Source of the DNA: Cellvibrionales bacterium
GTDB lineage: Bacteria; Pseudomonadota; Gammaproteobacteria; Pseudomonadales; JAHEGP01
Length of the DNA: 15,210 nt
Assembly: GCA_024645065.1 (NCBI GenBank)
Contig: JAHEGP010000051.1
Coordinates: forward strand, 1-15,210
Direction: 5' to 3'
Shown piece by piece: positions 1-7,241 of this stretch; positions within the stretch are counted from its first letter, which is position 1; each line of letters opens with the position of its first letter. Below the pieces are notes generated by a model. That model searched no databases, was not told the origin of the DNA, and was given only the letters and a program-made list of their open reading frames with translations. A program made the position numbers and the translations under genes.

Positions 1-97
1 CCTGATACCATGAATGCCTGCGATTCGATTGGAGCGGTATGATAACGGCTTACTGAAGGGCGCTAAAGCGATATCGTCTGGGCTGGCCTCTATTTAA

Positions 98-113
98 CAT
101 AATATACATTATG
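98..113. promoter_or_regulatory. AT-rich palindrome, possible operator
   Basis: CATAATATACATTATG is an interrupted palindrome in which seven of eight base pairs match around its centre. It lies in an AT-rich island within GC-rich DNA. Such sites are typical of dimeric repressors, for example MarR-type ones, and the block also resembles a sigma-70 -10 region. No clearly real gene starts beside it, so a regulatory role is inference only. Confidence 0.25.
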
Positions 114-133
114 CGCAATTGTATTACGGGTTA

Positions 134-521
134 TTATGGCTCTCCAGGCGCGCTTTGACCTTGGGCCGCCAAGCCTCTGCCAACGGCAAGGACTTGTAAT
201 TGAGAACAGTCTCCATGGCAACCGCTGGCTGGCCCGTGAGGTGATGCTCGCGAGTTGTCGAAACCAGGCCGGAAAAGCAAGGTCCCGGGGCCGTCGTGCA
301 GGCGTGAATACGTCCGGGTATCCAGCCCGGGAGCCCCGGCCATTTGCACAGTGGCGCAGCAACCGTAGCCGGGAAGATCCGGAGCGAAAACCTCATCGGC
401 TAAACACTGCACGTCAGCGGCCAGAGCAGTATCCTCTTCCCTATTGCCAAGCACCCGATGAACGATGTCAGCAAGCAGACCCTCGCTAAAGTAGTTGAGG
501 ATCTCGATTTGCCGCGTCATC
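134..521 (-). CDS. Unrecognised small ORF, possibly decayed
   Basis: The ATG at 521-519 is preceded by GGAG about eight bases upstream, a plausible ribosome-binding site, and gives about 128 codons. The first 80 or so residues look protein-like: an amphipathic helix around ILNYFSEGLLADIVHRVL, followed by an acidic stretch and a Cys-Cys pair in GYGCCATV. The C-terminal third becomes rich in Ser, Gly, His and Cys and looks out of frame, while another minus-strand frame (124-396) then looks more protein-like. That pattern fits a frameshifted or decaying gene. I do not recognise a family. It may equally be a chance frame. Confidence 0.3.
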
Positions 522-632
522 CGCTTCGCTCCAAACACCCCCAACAGGCTGTATGGATAATTTCATGAGCAGAAATGTTAAGCTTTGACCCGGCTTTAGC
601 GTTCGAAAAAGCTTTGCGCTGAGGGCAGTTGA

Positions 633-1244
633 ATGTACCACTCCGGCAAGCAATGCAGTAACTCCGGGATGTTCACGGCGAAGCTCCGTGACCACCGGCG
701 ATGGTCGTCACTTCTGTTTTTGATGGTTTGCCTGCCTGCACCCGGGCTGAGTCATTCTGGAGAGGTGGGTCTGCAGAGCCTCGGATTGCGCGCGAATTTT
801 TCCAGTGCGACAACCCTCGGCGACCCCCAGCCGGAGGAGTTCGAAGAGTATGACCTGGCAATCAACCTCCGCTTGCCGTGGCAGTATGAGTTCGAATCCA
901 GTTGGCGCCTGGGTTCGCGCTTGATGACCAGCGCCGGAATCCTGCGGGGCGGCGGCGAGAGTGCGCTGGTCGCATCACTGATTCCTGAATTGACCATCGC
1001 TAGCCGGGAGCAGCGCTTTCTCCTTGATATGGGCGCGGGGTTAGCGTATCTCAGCCGGTCCCGCTTCGGCACCCAGGATTTCGGCGGGCCGTTTCAGTTT
1101 GCCCTGACCGTCGGTATCGCCGTGCCGATCTATAGACAATGGGGCGCCGGTTACCGCTTCCTGCACTATTCCGACGCCGGGCTCAACGGGTCGGATACCG
1201 TTGGGGCCGATAATCACATGCTCGAGGTGTACTATCGTTTTTAA
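633..1244 (+). CDS. PagL-like acyloxyacyl hydrolase (lipid A deacylase family)
   Basis: This is probably an outer-membrane beta-barrel of the PagL/lipid A 3-O-deacylase family, which removes a 3-O-linked acyl chain from lipid A. The 203-residue product has a basic N-terminus, then a hydrophobic signal segment (about residues 25-42), then alternating strand-like segments. It ends in the family hallmark: HYSDAG at 178-183 and a C-terminal strand ending in Phe, as in many barrels. His178 and Ser180 match the catalytic His and Ser of Pseudomonas PagL. The third catalytic position (Glu in PagL) appears to be Asp193 here, with Glu198 nearby. The start at 633 has a GAGGG ribosome-binding site seven bases upstream. 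A Met at residue 13 is an alternative that would leave a more usual signal peptide but lacks a ribosome-binding site. The family call is firm; activity on lipid A is inferred. Confidence 0.8.
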   Translation: MYHSGKQCSNSGMFTAKLRDHRRWSSLLFLMVCLPAPGLSHSGEVGLQSLGLRANFSSATTLGDPQPEEFEEYDLAINLRLPWQYEFESSWRLGSRLMTSAGILRGGGESALVASLIPELTIASREQRFLLDMGAGLAYLSRSRFGTQDFGGPFQFALTVGIAVPIYRQWGAGYRFLHYSDAGLNGSDTVGADNHMLEVYYRF

Positions 1245-1281
1245 GGTCGTGCCGCTTTGCTTCCATTTCCTGTAGACACCG

Positions 1282-1312
1282 GGAATATCCTGGTCTAATA
1301 ATCCAGGATTCC
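1282..1312. other. Stem-loop between the PagL-like and START genes
   Basis: GGAAT (1282-1286) and CCTGG (1289-1293) pair with CCAGG (1303-1307) and ATTCC (1308-1312). This gives a ten-pair stem with a 2-base bulge and a 9-base AT-rich loop. It starts 37 bases after the PagL-like stop codon. No T-tract follows, so it is not a classical intrinsic terminator. It could be an mRNA 3' end structure or an operator. A TATACT hexamer just downstream (1318-1323) could be the -10 box of the START gene, but no good -35 accompanies it. Confidence 0.35.
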
Positions 1313-1464
1313 GAGCGTATACTCGAGCGGCCGCAGCAAGGTTAAAATCGCAGCCTGGTGAAAAAGAGATCAAAACAAACTTGGATACTTGCAACAGTTC
1401 TTCTTCGCGTCAGGGCTACCAGCTGCGATGTCGAAGCCACTATAAACCCGGAAATACGAGCAGA

Positions 1465-2121
1465 ATGAGCCGCGGTTTTGTGGCAATGCTGGCCATCTGC
1501 CTGATTGGTCTCCCCGCGCTAGCGCCAGCCCAGGCTGCGGGCTGGGAAACCCTGAGTGCAGAGCAAAATCTATTGCTCCAGCGGCGCCCTTATCATGCCT
1601 CACCGCTCGATGAAATCCGAGGCACTACCAACATCCAATCGTCCCTGAGTGCAGCGGTCGCCCTGCTGCGCGATGCCCGCTTCAATGAATATTGGGTTTA
1701 TCGCAGCGGTGGCGCCGAGATACTTCAGACCCAGGGTTATCGAACCGCCTATGTCTACGGAGTGGTCGACGCACCCTGGCCAATACAGGATCGCGACGCT
1801 GTCGTGCGGTTTGACTACCAGCAGAATCCGCGCAACAAAACCATTGTGATCAATATTCGCAATATGCCGGATTTCATAGCCCCAAAAGCAGACTATGTGC
1901 GAGTTCCTGATTTTGGCGGTTACTGGAAACTGCAACCCGAGCCGGGGGGCTGGATAGAGGTGACCTACCAGGTGTACGGTGACCCCGGCGGCAAGCTCCC
2001 GGTTTTTCTGGCCAACCATGCAGCGGCACTTTCGGTCAAGAAGACCCTGTTGAATATGCAGTCAGCGGTGGCGAGGTATGCCGGTGTGAGGCTGCCATTT
2101 GTCATTGAGCGCGATCCTTGA
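1465..2121 (+). CDS. Secreted START-domain lipid-binding protein
   Basis: The 218-residue product begins with a clear signal peptide (MSRGFVAMLAICLIGLPALA, cleavage probably near AQA at 22-24). The mature part then has the layout of bacterial START/SRPBCC proteins. A conserved entry segment contains an EIRGTT motif, and a segment resembling Y-V-Y-G-V-V-D-A-P-W-P-I-Q-D-R-D marks the core of the fold. A long C-terminal helix follows a GGKLP loop. START domains form a hydrophobic cavity that binds lipids such as sterols or phospholipids; the ligand here is unknown. The signal peptide places it in the periplasm. The frame is open back to a TTG at 1381, but the ATG at 1465 fits the signal peptide. 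Only a weak GAG ribosome-binding site precedes it. It lies 220 bp after the PagL-like gene and may have its own promoter. Confidence 0.82.
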   Translation: MSRGFVAMLAICLIGLPALAPAQAAGWETLSAEQNLLLQRRPYHASPLDEIRGTTNIQSSLSAAVALLRDARFNEYWVYRSGGAEILQTQGYRTAYVYGVVDAPWPIQDRDAVVRFDYQQNPRNKTIVINIRNMPDFIAPKADYVRVPDFGGYWKLQPEPGGWIEVTYQVYGDPGGKLPVFLANHAAALSVKKTLLNMQSAVARYAGVRLPFVIERDP

Positions 2122-2149
2122 GCAGCGCTAGACAATGAAACCGCAGCGC

Positions 2150-2183
2150 AGGCAATTGCCTCAGGAAGGGCCTGCCAACAGGC
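2150..2183. terminator. Weak hairpins between convergent genes
   Basis: The START gene and the OGFr-domain gene converge here. AGGCAATTGCCT (2150-2161) is a perfect 12-base palindrome, and GCCTG-CCAA-CAGGC (2170-2183) is a compact five-pair stem-loop. Neither has a T-tract, so termination in either direction is a weak inference from position and structure. Confidence 0.25.
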
Positions 2184-2197
2184 TGCTCCGGAACGAG

Positions 2198-2707
2198 TTA
2201 CTGTGGCGTGATTGCCGCACGCCAGAATCCAAAGGCCGTTGCCCCAATCCCGCAATCCGGCTCCGATGTACCCAGGTCAAGGAGCGCCTGGAATAAGGCC
2301 CGGCCTTCACCGGCCAGGCCCAACTCAGCCAGGCATTTCAACATCCGGGTGATCCGCAGGTTGTTGTGCGTATCGTAGATAAACCAATTGTCCTTGCGCT
2401 GGCCCCAATTGGCGCCCTTTACGATAAGGTCACCCTCCCCGGCCAGGCCGTAAAAGGCCAGCATGCGCGCCAGGGACTTGCCCAGTTGATCACGCAATTC
2501 AGGCTCCTGCAGGAAAGCCATTTGAACCTCATCAGTTATCGTCGGCGCGTCGGGGTTAACCCCGCTGGGCTCGCGGTTGGGAAATAGCCACTGGATATAA
2601 TCATGGGTGTATTCGAGCCACTGGTCGTCCTGCTGCAGGATCTCCCCGACATACCGCCCCTGGCCGTCGGGAGCGCGTCCCCGGCAGAACGACAGCAGAC
2701 GATTCAC
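2198..2707 (-). CDS. OGFr conserved-domain protein
   Basis: The 169-residue product covers almost the whole of the opioid growth factor receptor conserved domain (OGFr_N), a mostly helical domain named from animal OGFr and also found in bacteria. Visible hallmarks are HDYIQWLFPNREPSGVNPDA (residues 35-54), a MLAFYGL helix near the middle, and a HNNLRITRMLKCL segment towards the C-terminus. There is no signal peptide or membrane segment, so it should be cytoplasmic. Its bacterial function is not known. The GTG start overlaps the TGA stop of the adaptor gene as GTGA, which implies translational coupling and membership of the ABC operon. It is the last gene of that operon. The family call rests on the strong IQWLFP motif; any link to export is inference from position. 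Confidence 0.85.
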   Translation of the reverse strand: MNRLLSFCRGRAPDGQGRYVGEILQQDDQWLEYTHDYIQWLFPNREPSGVNPDAPTITDEVQMAFLQEPELRDQLGKSLARMLAFYGLAGEGDLIVKGANWGQRKDNWFIYDTHNNLRITRMLKCLAELGLAGEGRALFQALLDLGTSEPDCGIGATAFGFWRAAITPQ

Positions 2708-3903
2708 GGTTGCCCTGCAATGGTTTGCTGGTTAACTGACCTCACCTTGACGCCGTCGTCTATCAGGTCGGATGGATACAGAATCACCTGCTGGCCCTCC
2801 TCTACGCCTTCCAGTACCTCGGCAAATTCGCTGCTACGCTGGCCGAGCCGCAGCTGACTGAGACGGGCGAGACCATTATCGATGACAAAGGTATGCCACC
2901 CTCCCTGGCGCCGGAATACCGCACCCAGTGGAATCCTTGGCACATCGTCTCCGGACCAGGTCTGAATGGCGGCTTCTACCCGGTACTGGGCCCCGAGTCC
3001 CGGCGGCGGGTCGATAATATCGCCAATCACATTCACCCGTTGCTCTTCGACACCCAGCGTTGAGATCTTGGTGAACGCCCCGGGCTCTACATAGCGCACC
3101 GTTCCAGCCAGCGACCTGTCGCCACCCCAGCCGGTAATGGTGACAGGGGCTCCGGGACGCACTTTCATCGCCTCCTCGGTCAACAGATCGATGACGAGTT
3201 CCAGGGTGTTGCCCTTGCCCAACTCGAATAGCGGACTGCCGGCGGGCAACACGCGCTCACTCTCTTCATGAATATGAAGCAGGGTGCCGGACACCGGAGC
3301 GGCTATTTCCACGACGGCTTCGCTATCCAGGTTCGCATCGATGCCAAGCAGACGGGCCCGGGCGGCCTCGAGCTCGGCGTTGGCCGCTGCGAGGGTTGCC
3401 CGGGCACTGTCGAGACGAGCTTTCGCCGCGACTGCAGTCTGGGCATACAGGTCGCGCACTTCGATGCCGATAAGCTGGCGCTCGTACAAATCGTTGCGAC
3501 GCCTGGATTCATCGTTGGCTCGCTGAAAGTTACTGAGGGCCTCCTCGAGCCGCGCGCCAGCCTCTCGTTGGCGCGCCTCCGCCGCTTTGACGACAGACCG
3601 CGCAATTGAAGCTTCCCGGGGGTCCTGGGGTGGCGGCGCTATTGTTGCAAGTATGTCTCCAGCCTTGATCGGGTCACCCACAATATGCCCGCTGCGCAGC
3701 AGCCGGCCGGTTACCGGTGCGCTAACCGTGTAGCGATAGCGCGAGCGGGTCCTGCCCTGCTCCTGGACAGTCACCACCAGTTTGCCGCGATTCACGGTGT
3801 AGCTGTCAACCTCGACCACATCGGGTTTCAGCAGCAGGGCGGCCAGCAGCGCCACAGCAGCAACAATGGCGAGGATTAAGCTTTTTTTGCCTTTTTTTTC
3901 CAC
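2704..3903 (-). CDS. HlyD/MacA-type periplasmic adaptor of an ABC exporter
   Basis: This 399-residue membrane-fusion protein should link the inner-membrane ABC permease to an outer-membrane channel. A short basic N-terminus is followed by one membrane anchor (about residues 8-26). The first half of a lipoyl-like domain follows (VSAPVTGRLL region, 60-89), then a long coiled-coil hairpin rich in Ala, Arg and Glu (about 95-190). The second lipoyl half (AAPVSGTLLHIHEE, 201-215), a beta-barrel (about 235-320) and a membrane-proximal domain complete it. The GTG start lies 18 bases after the permease stop, with GGA upstream. Codons 2-7 contain runs of eight and seven A on the coding strand, which could slip. 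No TolC-like outer-membrane partner is encoded in the window. The exported substrate is unknown. Confidence 0.88.
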   Translation of the reverse strand: MEKKGKKSLILAIVAAVALLAALLLKPDVVEVDSYTVNRGKLVVTVQEQGRTRSRYRYTVSAPVTGRLLRSGHIVGDPIKAGDILATIAPPPQDPREASIARSVVKAAEARQREAGARLEEALSNFQRANDESRRRNDLYERQLIGIEVRDLYAQTAVAAKARLDSARATLAAANAELEAARARLLGIDANLDSEAVVEIAAPVSGTLLHIHEESERVLPAGSPLFELGKGNTLELVIDLLTEEAMKVRPGAPVTITGWGGDRSLAGTVRYVEPGAFTKISTLGVEEQRVNVIGDIIDPPPGLGAQYRVEAAIQTWSGDDVPRIPLGAVFRRQGGWHTFVIDNGLARLSQLRLGQRSSEFAEVLEGVEEGQQVILYPSDLIDDGVKVRSVNQQTIAGQP

Positions 3904-3921
3904 GATTTCCAGTCTCGGTGT

Positions 3922-6288
3922 TTATTCCCTGGTTTTCAACACGGCGATCAAATCGAGTTGGTCAACCCGATGGCGCACAATCAAAGCGCTTGCGACTGCC
4001 GCCAGCAAGGTAATGAGGGCCGACAAAAAATAGGTTCGGCTTGAAATGGTAAAGGGCACCCGATAGACATCGTTCTGCAATGAAGCGGCAACGGCATAGG
4101 ATAAACCGTATCCGATGAGCCATCCCAGCGGAATCGCCAACAGGGTCAGGATTGCCTGTTCTCCCAGCAGCAGGCGGGCCGTTTCACCGCGCCTGAACCC
4201 CATCACCCGAAGGCTTGCCAATTCCCTTCCCCGCTCCGAAAGCGAGATTCTGGCGCCGTTGTAAATTACCCCCACGGCTATCACACTGGCGAACCCCACC
4301 AGGAAGCTTATGCCGATATACAGGCTGTCTGCCAACTGGCTTTCAAAGTTCTCCAGCATCACTGCAGGTGACGTGACACCCGCGACCGCTGGCAGGTTCT
4401 TCAAATGTCTATTGATTTCAGCGCGAGCGTCGGCATCCACCGACAAATAGGCTCCCGAAGCGAGTTTCGGTCCCTGTACCAGTTGTGCCAGCGCATCCTG
4501 GTTCATGTAAACCGATAGCCCCATAAAATCTTTCACCACCCCGCTCACGATTAAATCGTGTCGGGCCACCCGCCGACCCTCAAGGATTTCAATAGCCACG
4601 CTATCACCCCTGGTTAGGTCGAGCTTTTGCGCCAGTCTTTGGCTTATCACCAGACCCTGAGCAGGCAGCGGATAGGTTTCACCACTACTGGCGACAATTC
4701 TTCGCAGGCGTCCGTCGGGTAGCATGCCCTGGATACTTACCTCGCGCTGCCTGTGCCCCGCCCTGAGACGCGCGGGCACCACACGGTACATCTCGACCCG
4801 GGTCACACCCTCAAGTTGGCGCAGGTCGTAGTAAATTGCATCATCCCGGGATTCATTGAAAGTCAGCATCAGATCTTCGCGCTGGATCCGGGAAAATTGC
4901 TGCTCCATCATAAAAACCACCCCGTCGAGCATGAACATGCCAACTACCAGGATGGCTACCGAAAAAGCTATGCCGACAGAAGAGAGCAGGCTGTGAATCG
5001 GCTTGCGCTGAATGTTACGCAGAATCATGCGCATTGACGAGGGAAGCAGTGAAGCAATTTGCATGCGCTCCAGCCAACCCGCCCGGAAGCGAGCCGGTGG
5101 CTCCGGGCGCATGGCTTCCGCCGGCGGCATTGCCACTGCACGGCGCACCGCTGTCAGCGCTCCGGCCGTTGCGGCGAAAACACTGATGCCCGTTGCCATC
5201 AACAGCAAGCCCGGCTTGAGCTGGTAATGCAGGTTGGGGAAGTCGAAATATTTGCCATACATGCCAATATAGGCATCTCCAAGCAGCAGCCCCAGCAGTG
5301 TGCCCAGCAGGGTTCCGACTGCGACAGCGACAAGCGCATACATCAGGTAGTGCCAGCCGACTTCATCAGTGCGAAACCCAAAGGCTTTCAACACCGCGAT
5401 CTCCGTGCGCTGGGTACTGATCAAGCGGCTTAAAACCAGGTTGAGCAGGAACGCGGCAACCGCAAGAAAAACAATCGGGATCGCGGTTCCCATAATCCGA
5501 TTCTGGTCCAGCTCCGCCTGCAGGATAATGTGCGAGGGCTGATTCTCCCGGGCATAGGCGCCAAGGCCCCCGTAGGGGTCGAGCAACTGGTTCAATTCGG
5601 CGATCACCTGGCGCGGATTGGCGTCAACAGCCAGCGACAAAGTCACCTCGTTAAAGGCGCCGTCCATATCGTAGGCCGGCCCCAACACGTCGCGGCTCAT
5701 CCACAGGACGCCATAGCGCTCATCGTCAGGATACAGCGCACCCGGCGGCACGGCGTAGGTGTGCTCCGGTGAAATCGCAATTCCGACAATATCCAGTTCC
5801 CGGGATCTACCGTTGATGATCGCGCGCAGGGTGTCGCCGGGAGAGAGTTGCCGCGCCATGGCAAAGTTCTCGCTGATCAACACCTCGTCACCTGCGCCGG
5901 AAAGATAGCGGCCACTGCGTATACGAATATCGTTGAGCACGGGACGGCCATTGACCGGCAAAGACACAAATTGGCCCTGTGCGGGCGCGTCCAGGCCCTC
6001 GAGGTCGAGGGTGGCGAAGAAGGTCACCCGGGTGTCGACAGCGGCCACCCCGGCTAAGGCCGCTATCCGTGACACCAGGGTATCCGGGGCCCGCTTCAAC
6101 GGTGCCCATATATCGGCAAACCGGGAGTCTCGATAGTAATTTTGTTGGGCTTCGACCAGGGTATCGTAACTGCCGCGCATGGTGATCACGGTCATGATGC
6201 CGGTGGCAACCACCAGCGCAATCGACAGCATCTGGCCTTTTAGCTGCCACAGTTCACGAAGCAATTTGCGATTGAGAACTCCCGGCAT
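3922..6288 (-). CDS. ABC transporter permease with two FtsX domains
   Basis: The 788-residue inner-membrane permease has one membrane segment at about 18-38, then a large periplasmic domain (about 40-265). Three more segments (about 268-290, 314-337, 358-382) form the first FtsX-like unit. A fifth (about 434-455) is followed by a second large periplasmic domain, and three C-terminal segments (about 656-677, 712-735, 750-772) form the second FtsX unit. The coupling motifs EIAVLKAFGF (297-306) and ELASLRVMGF in the C-terminal unit are typical and should contact the ATPase. Carrying both FtsX units in one chain differs from MacB, which dimerises. The chosen ATG at 6288 lies four bases after the ATPase stop, with ACAGG beside it. 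The frame stays open upstream to 6357 inside the ATPase gene, so a longer form is possible but less likely. Confidence 0.88.
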   Translation of the reverse strand: MPGVLNRKLLRELWQLKGQMLSIALVVATGIMTVITMRGSYDTLVEAQQNYYRDSRFADIWAPLKRAPDTLVSRIAALAGVAAVDTRVTFFATLDLEGLDAPAQGQFVSLPVNGRPVLNDIRIRSGRYLSGAGDEVLISENFAMARQLSPGDTLRAIINGRSRELDIVGIAISPEHTYAVPPGALYPDDERYGVLWMSRDVLGPAYDMDGAFNEVTLSLAVDANPRQVIAELNQLLDPYGGLGAYARENQPSHIILQAELDQNRIMGTAIPIVFLAVAAFLLNLVLSRLISTQRTEIAVLKAFGFRTDEVGWHYLMYALVAVAVGTLLGTLLGLLLGDAYIGMYGKYFDFPNLHYQLKPGLLLMATGISVFAATAGALTAVRRAVAMPPAEAMRPEPPARFRAGWLERMQIASLLPSSMRMILRNIQRKPIHSLLSSVGIAFSVAILVVGMFMLDGVVFMMEQQFSRIQREDLMLTFNESRDDAIYYDLRQLEGVTRVEMYRVVPARLRAGHRQREVSIQGMLPDGRLRRIVASSGETYPLPAQGLVISQRLAQKLDLTRGDSVAIEILEGRRVARHDLIVSGVVKDFMGLSVYMNQDALAQLVQGPKLASGAYLSVDADARAEINRHLKNLPAVAGVTSPAVMLENFESQLADSLYIGISFLVGFASVIAVGVIYNGARISLSERGRELASLRVMGFRRGETARLLLGEQAILTLLAIPLGWLIGYGLSYAVAASLQNDVYRVPFTISSRTYFLSALITLLAAVASALIVRHRVDQLDLIAVLKTRE

Positions 6289-6292
6289 CCTG

Positions 6293-7009
6293 TCACCACT
6301 CGATGTCTTGGATGCTGGCGCGAGAACTGTTGACGGTTCGCTCAACGATTTCGCCACTACTCATGTGCACCACGGTATCGCCGAGCATACCGATCGCCGC
6401 ATTGTGGGTAATGATCGCCGTGGTCGTGCCGGTCTCACGATTCACCCGGTCCAGTACCGACAGCACCAGTTTCCCGGTTTGGGCATCCAGAGCGCCGGTG
6501 GGTTCGTCGCACAACAGCACATTCGGGCGTTTGGCGACGCCCCGGGCGATAGCTACCCGCTGTTGCTCGCCCCCTGACATCTGCGACGGAAAATGGTCCA
6601 GCCTGTCGCCAAGCCCTACCAGCTGCAGAGCTTCATCCGCCGGCATCGGATCCTTAGCGATATCGGTTACCAGCTTGACATTTTCCCGCGCGGTCAGGCT
6701 CGGAATGAGATTGTAAAACTGAAACACAAAGCCAACATGGGCGCGCCGATATTCAGTAAGTCCGTCGCTGTCGAGCGTATGCAGACAGAGGTCGTGGTAA
6801 TACAGACTGCCGCTGCTGGCTACATCGAGGCCTCCCAGGATGTTCAACAGGGTTGACTTGCCACTGCCCGAAGCACCCAGCAACACCAGCAATTCACCCG
6901 CGTACAAATCGATATCGACATTACGCAACGCATGCACCGTAACCTCACCCATCTGGTATACCTTGCATAGGTCGCGGCCACGCAATACGCTTGCGGTTGA
7001 TTTATCCAT
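6293..7009 (-). CDS. ABC transporter ATP-binding protein, MacB/LolD type
   Basis: This 238-residue ATPase powers the exporter encoded just downstream. Visible motifs are Walker A GASGSGKS (45-52), Q-loop Gln97, signature SGGEQQ (145-150), Walker B with CDEPTGALD (168-175) and switch His202. The CDEPTGALD form and the early Q-loop context FVFQFYNLIPSLTARENV match the MacB/LolD/FtsE group, which pairs with FtsX-type permeases. The ATG at 7009 is preferred over a GTG at 7060 because a TATAAT box (7043-7048) lies between the two, so the GTG would sit upstream of the transcription start. It is the first gene of a four-gene operon, with four bases between its stop and the permease start. Confidence 0.9.
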   Translation of the reverse strand: MDKSTASVLRGRDLCKVYQMGEVTVHALRNVDIDLYAGELLVLLGASGSGKSTLLNILGGLDVASSGSLYYHDLCLHTLDSDGLTEYRRAHVGFVFQFYNLIPSLTARENVKLVTDIAKDPMPADEALQLVGLGDRLDHFPSQMSGGEQQRVAIARGVAKRPNVLLCDEPTGALDAQTGKLVLSVLDRVNRETGTTTAIITHNAAIGMLGDTVVHMSSGEIVERTVNSSRASIQDIEW

Positions 7010-7042
7010 AGGACCCGTATACTTCGCTTCCGGTGAGGGGGC

Positions 7043-7048
7043 ATTATA
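7043..7048 (-). promoter_or_regulatory. Probable -10 box of the ABC exporter operon
   Basis: The minus strand reads TATATAATGC here, containing a perfect TATAAT. Transcription would begin near 7036, giving a leader of about 27 bases to the ATG at 7009. No good TTGACA hexamer is seen at 16-18 bases upstream (the region reads ATGCCC), so an activator may be needed or the match may be chance. Confidence 0.5.
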
Positions 7049-7120
7049 TACCCGCAGCACTTCTGGGGCATTGTCCTGCCCAGCCTGGCACCTCTAATCA
7101 CAGGGTACCGCCTCAGTCGA

Positions 7121-7142
7121 GCCTGGGTGATCGCCCCCAGGC
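7121..7142. other. Stem-loop downstream of the GH38 gene
   Basis: GCCTGGG (7121-7127) pairs perfectly with CCCAGGC (7136-7142) around an 8-base loop. It lies about 100 bases beyond the GH38 stop and upstream of the ABC promoter, where a terminator separating the two minus-strand units would be expected. There is no T-tract after it in the minus-strand direction, so it is not a standard intrinsic terminator. Confidence 0.3.
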
Positions 7143-7241
7143 CGCGGTGCCAGCGTGATTGCTTACTTTTATTGACGACAGCCGCCAGGCCGGAGCTGAT
7201 CCCGAATGAATCAGTGGCGCTGCCAGCCGTGTGACGCAATG

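Larger units (their letters stand above)
1..632. other. Region without a recognised gene
   Basis: No gene in this stretch can be identified. A plus-strand frame open from the window edge closes at a TGA at 40-42; it is too short to tell whether it is the tail of an upstream gene. An AT-rich block at about 91-125 carries a near-perfect palindrome (listed separately). A minus-strand frame at 134-521 is listed as a doubtful CDS. A plus-strand frame at 136-489 lies opposite it and reads as low-quality shadow protein. Bases 522-620 show nothing I can support. A GAGGG ribosome-binding site at 621-625 belongs to the next gene. Confidence 0.5.

Noticed and set aside
6289..6357. Longer N-terminus for the ABC permease starting at 6357
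   Set aside because: It would overlap the ATPase gene by 65 bases, the added residues are Ser/Thr-rich and unconserved-looking, and the ATG at 6288 sits in a tight four-base junction typical of operons.
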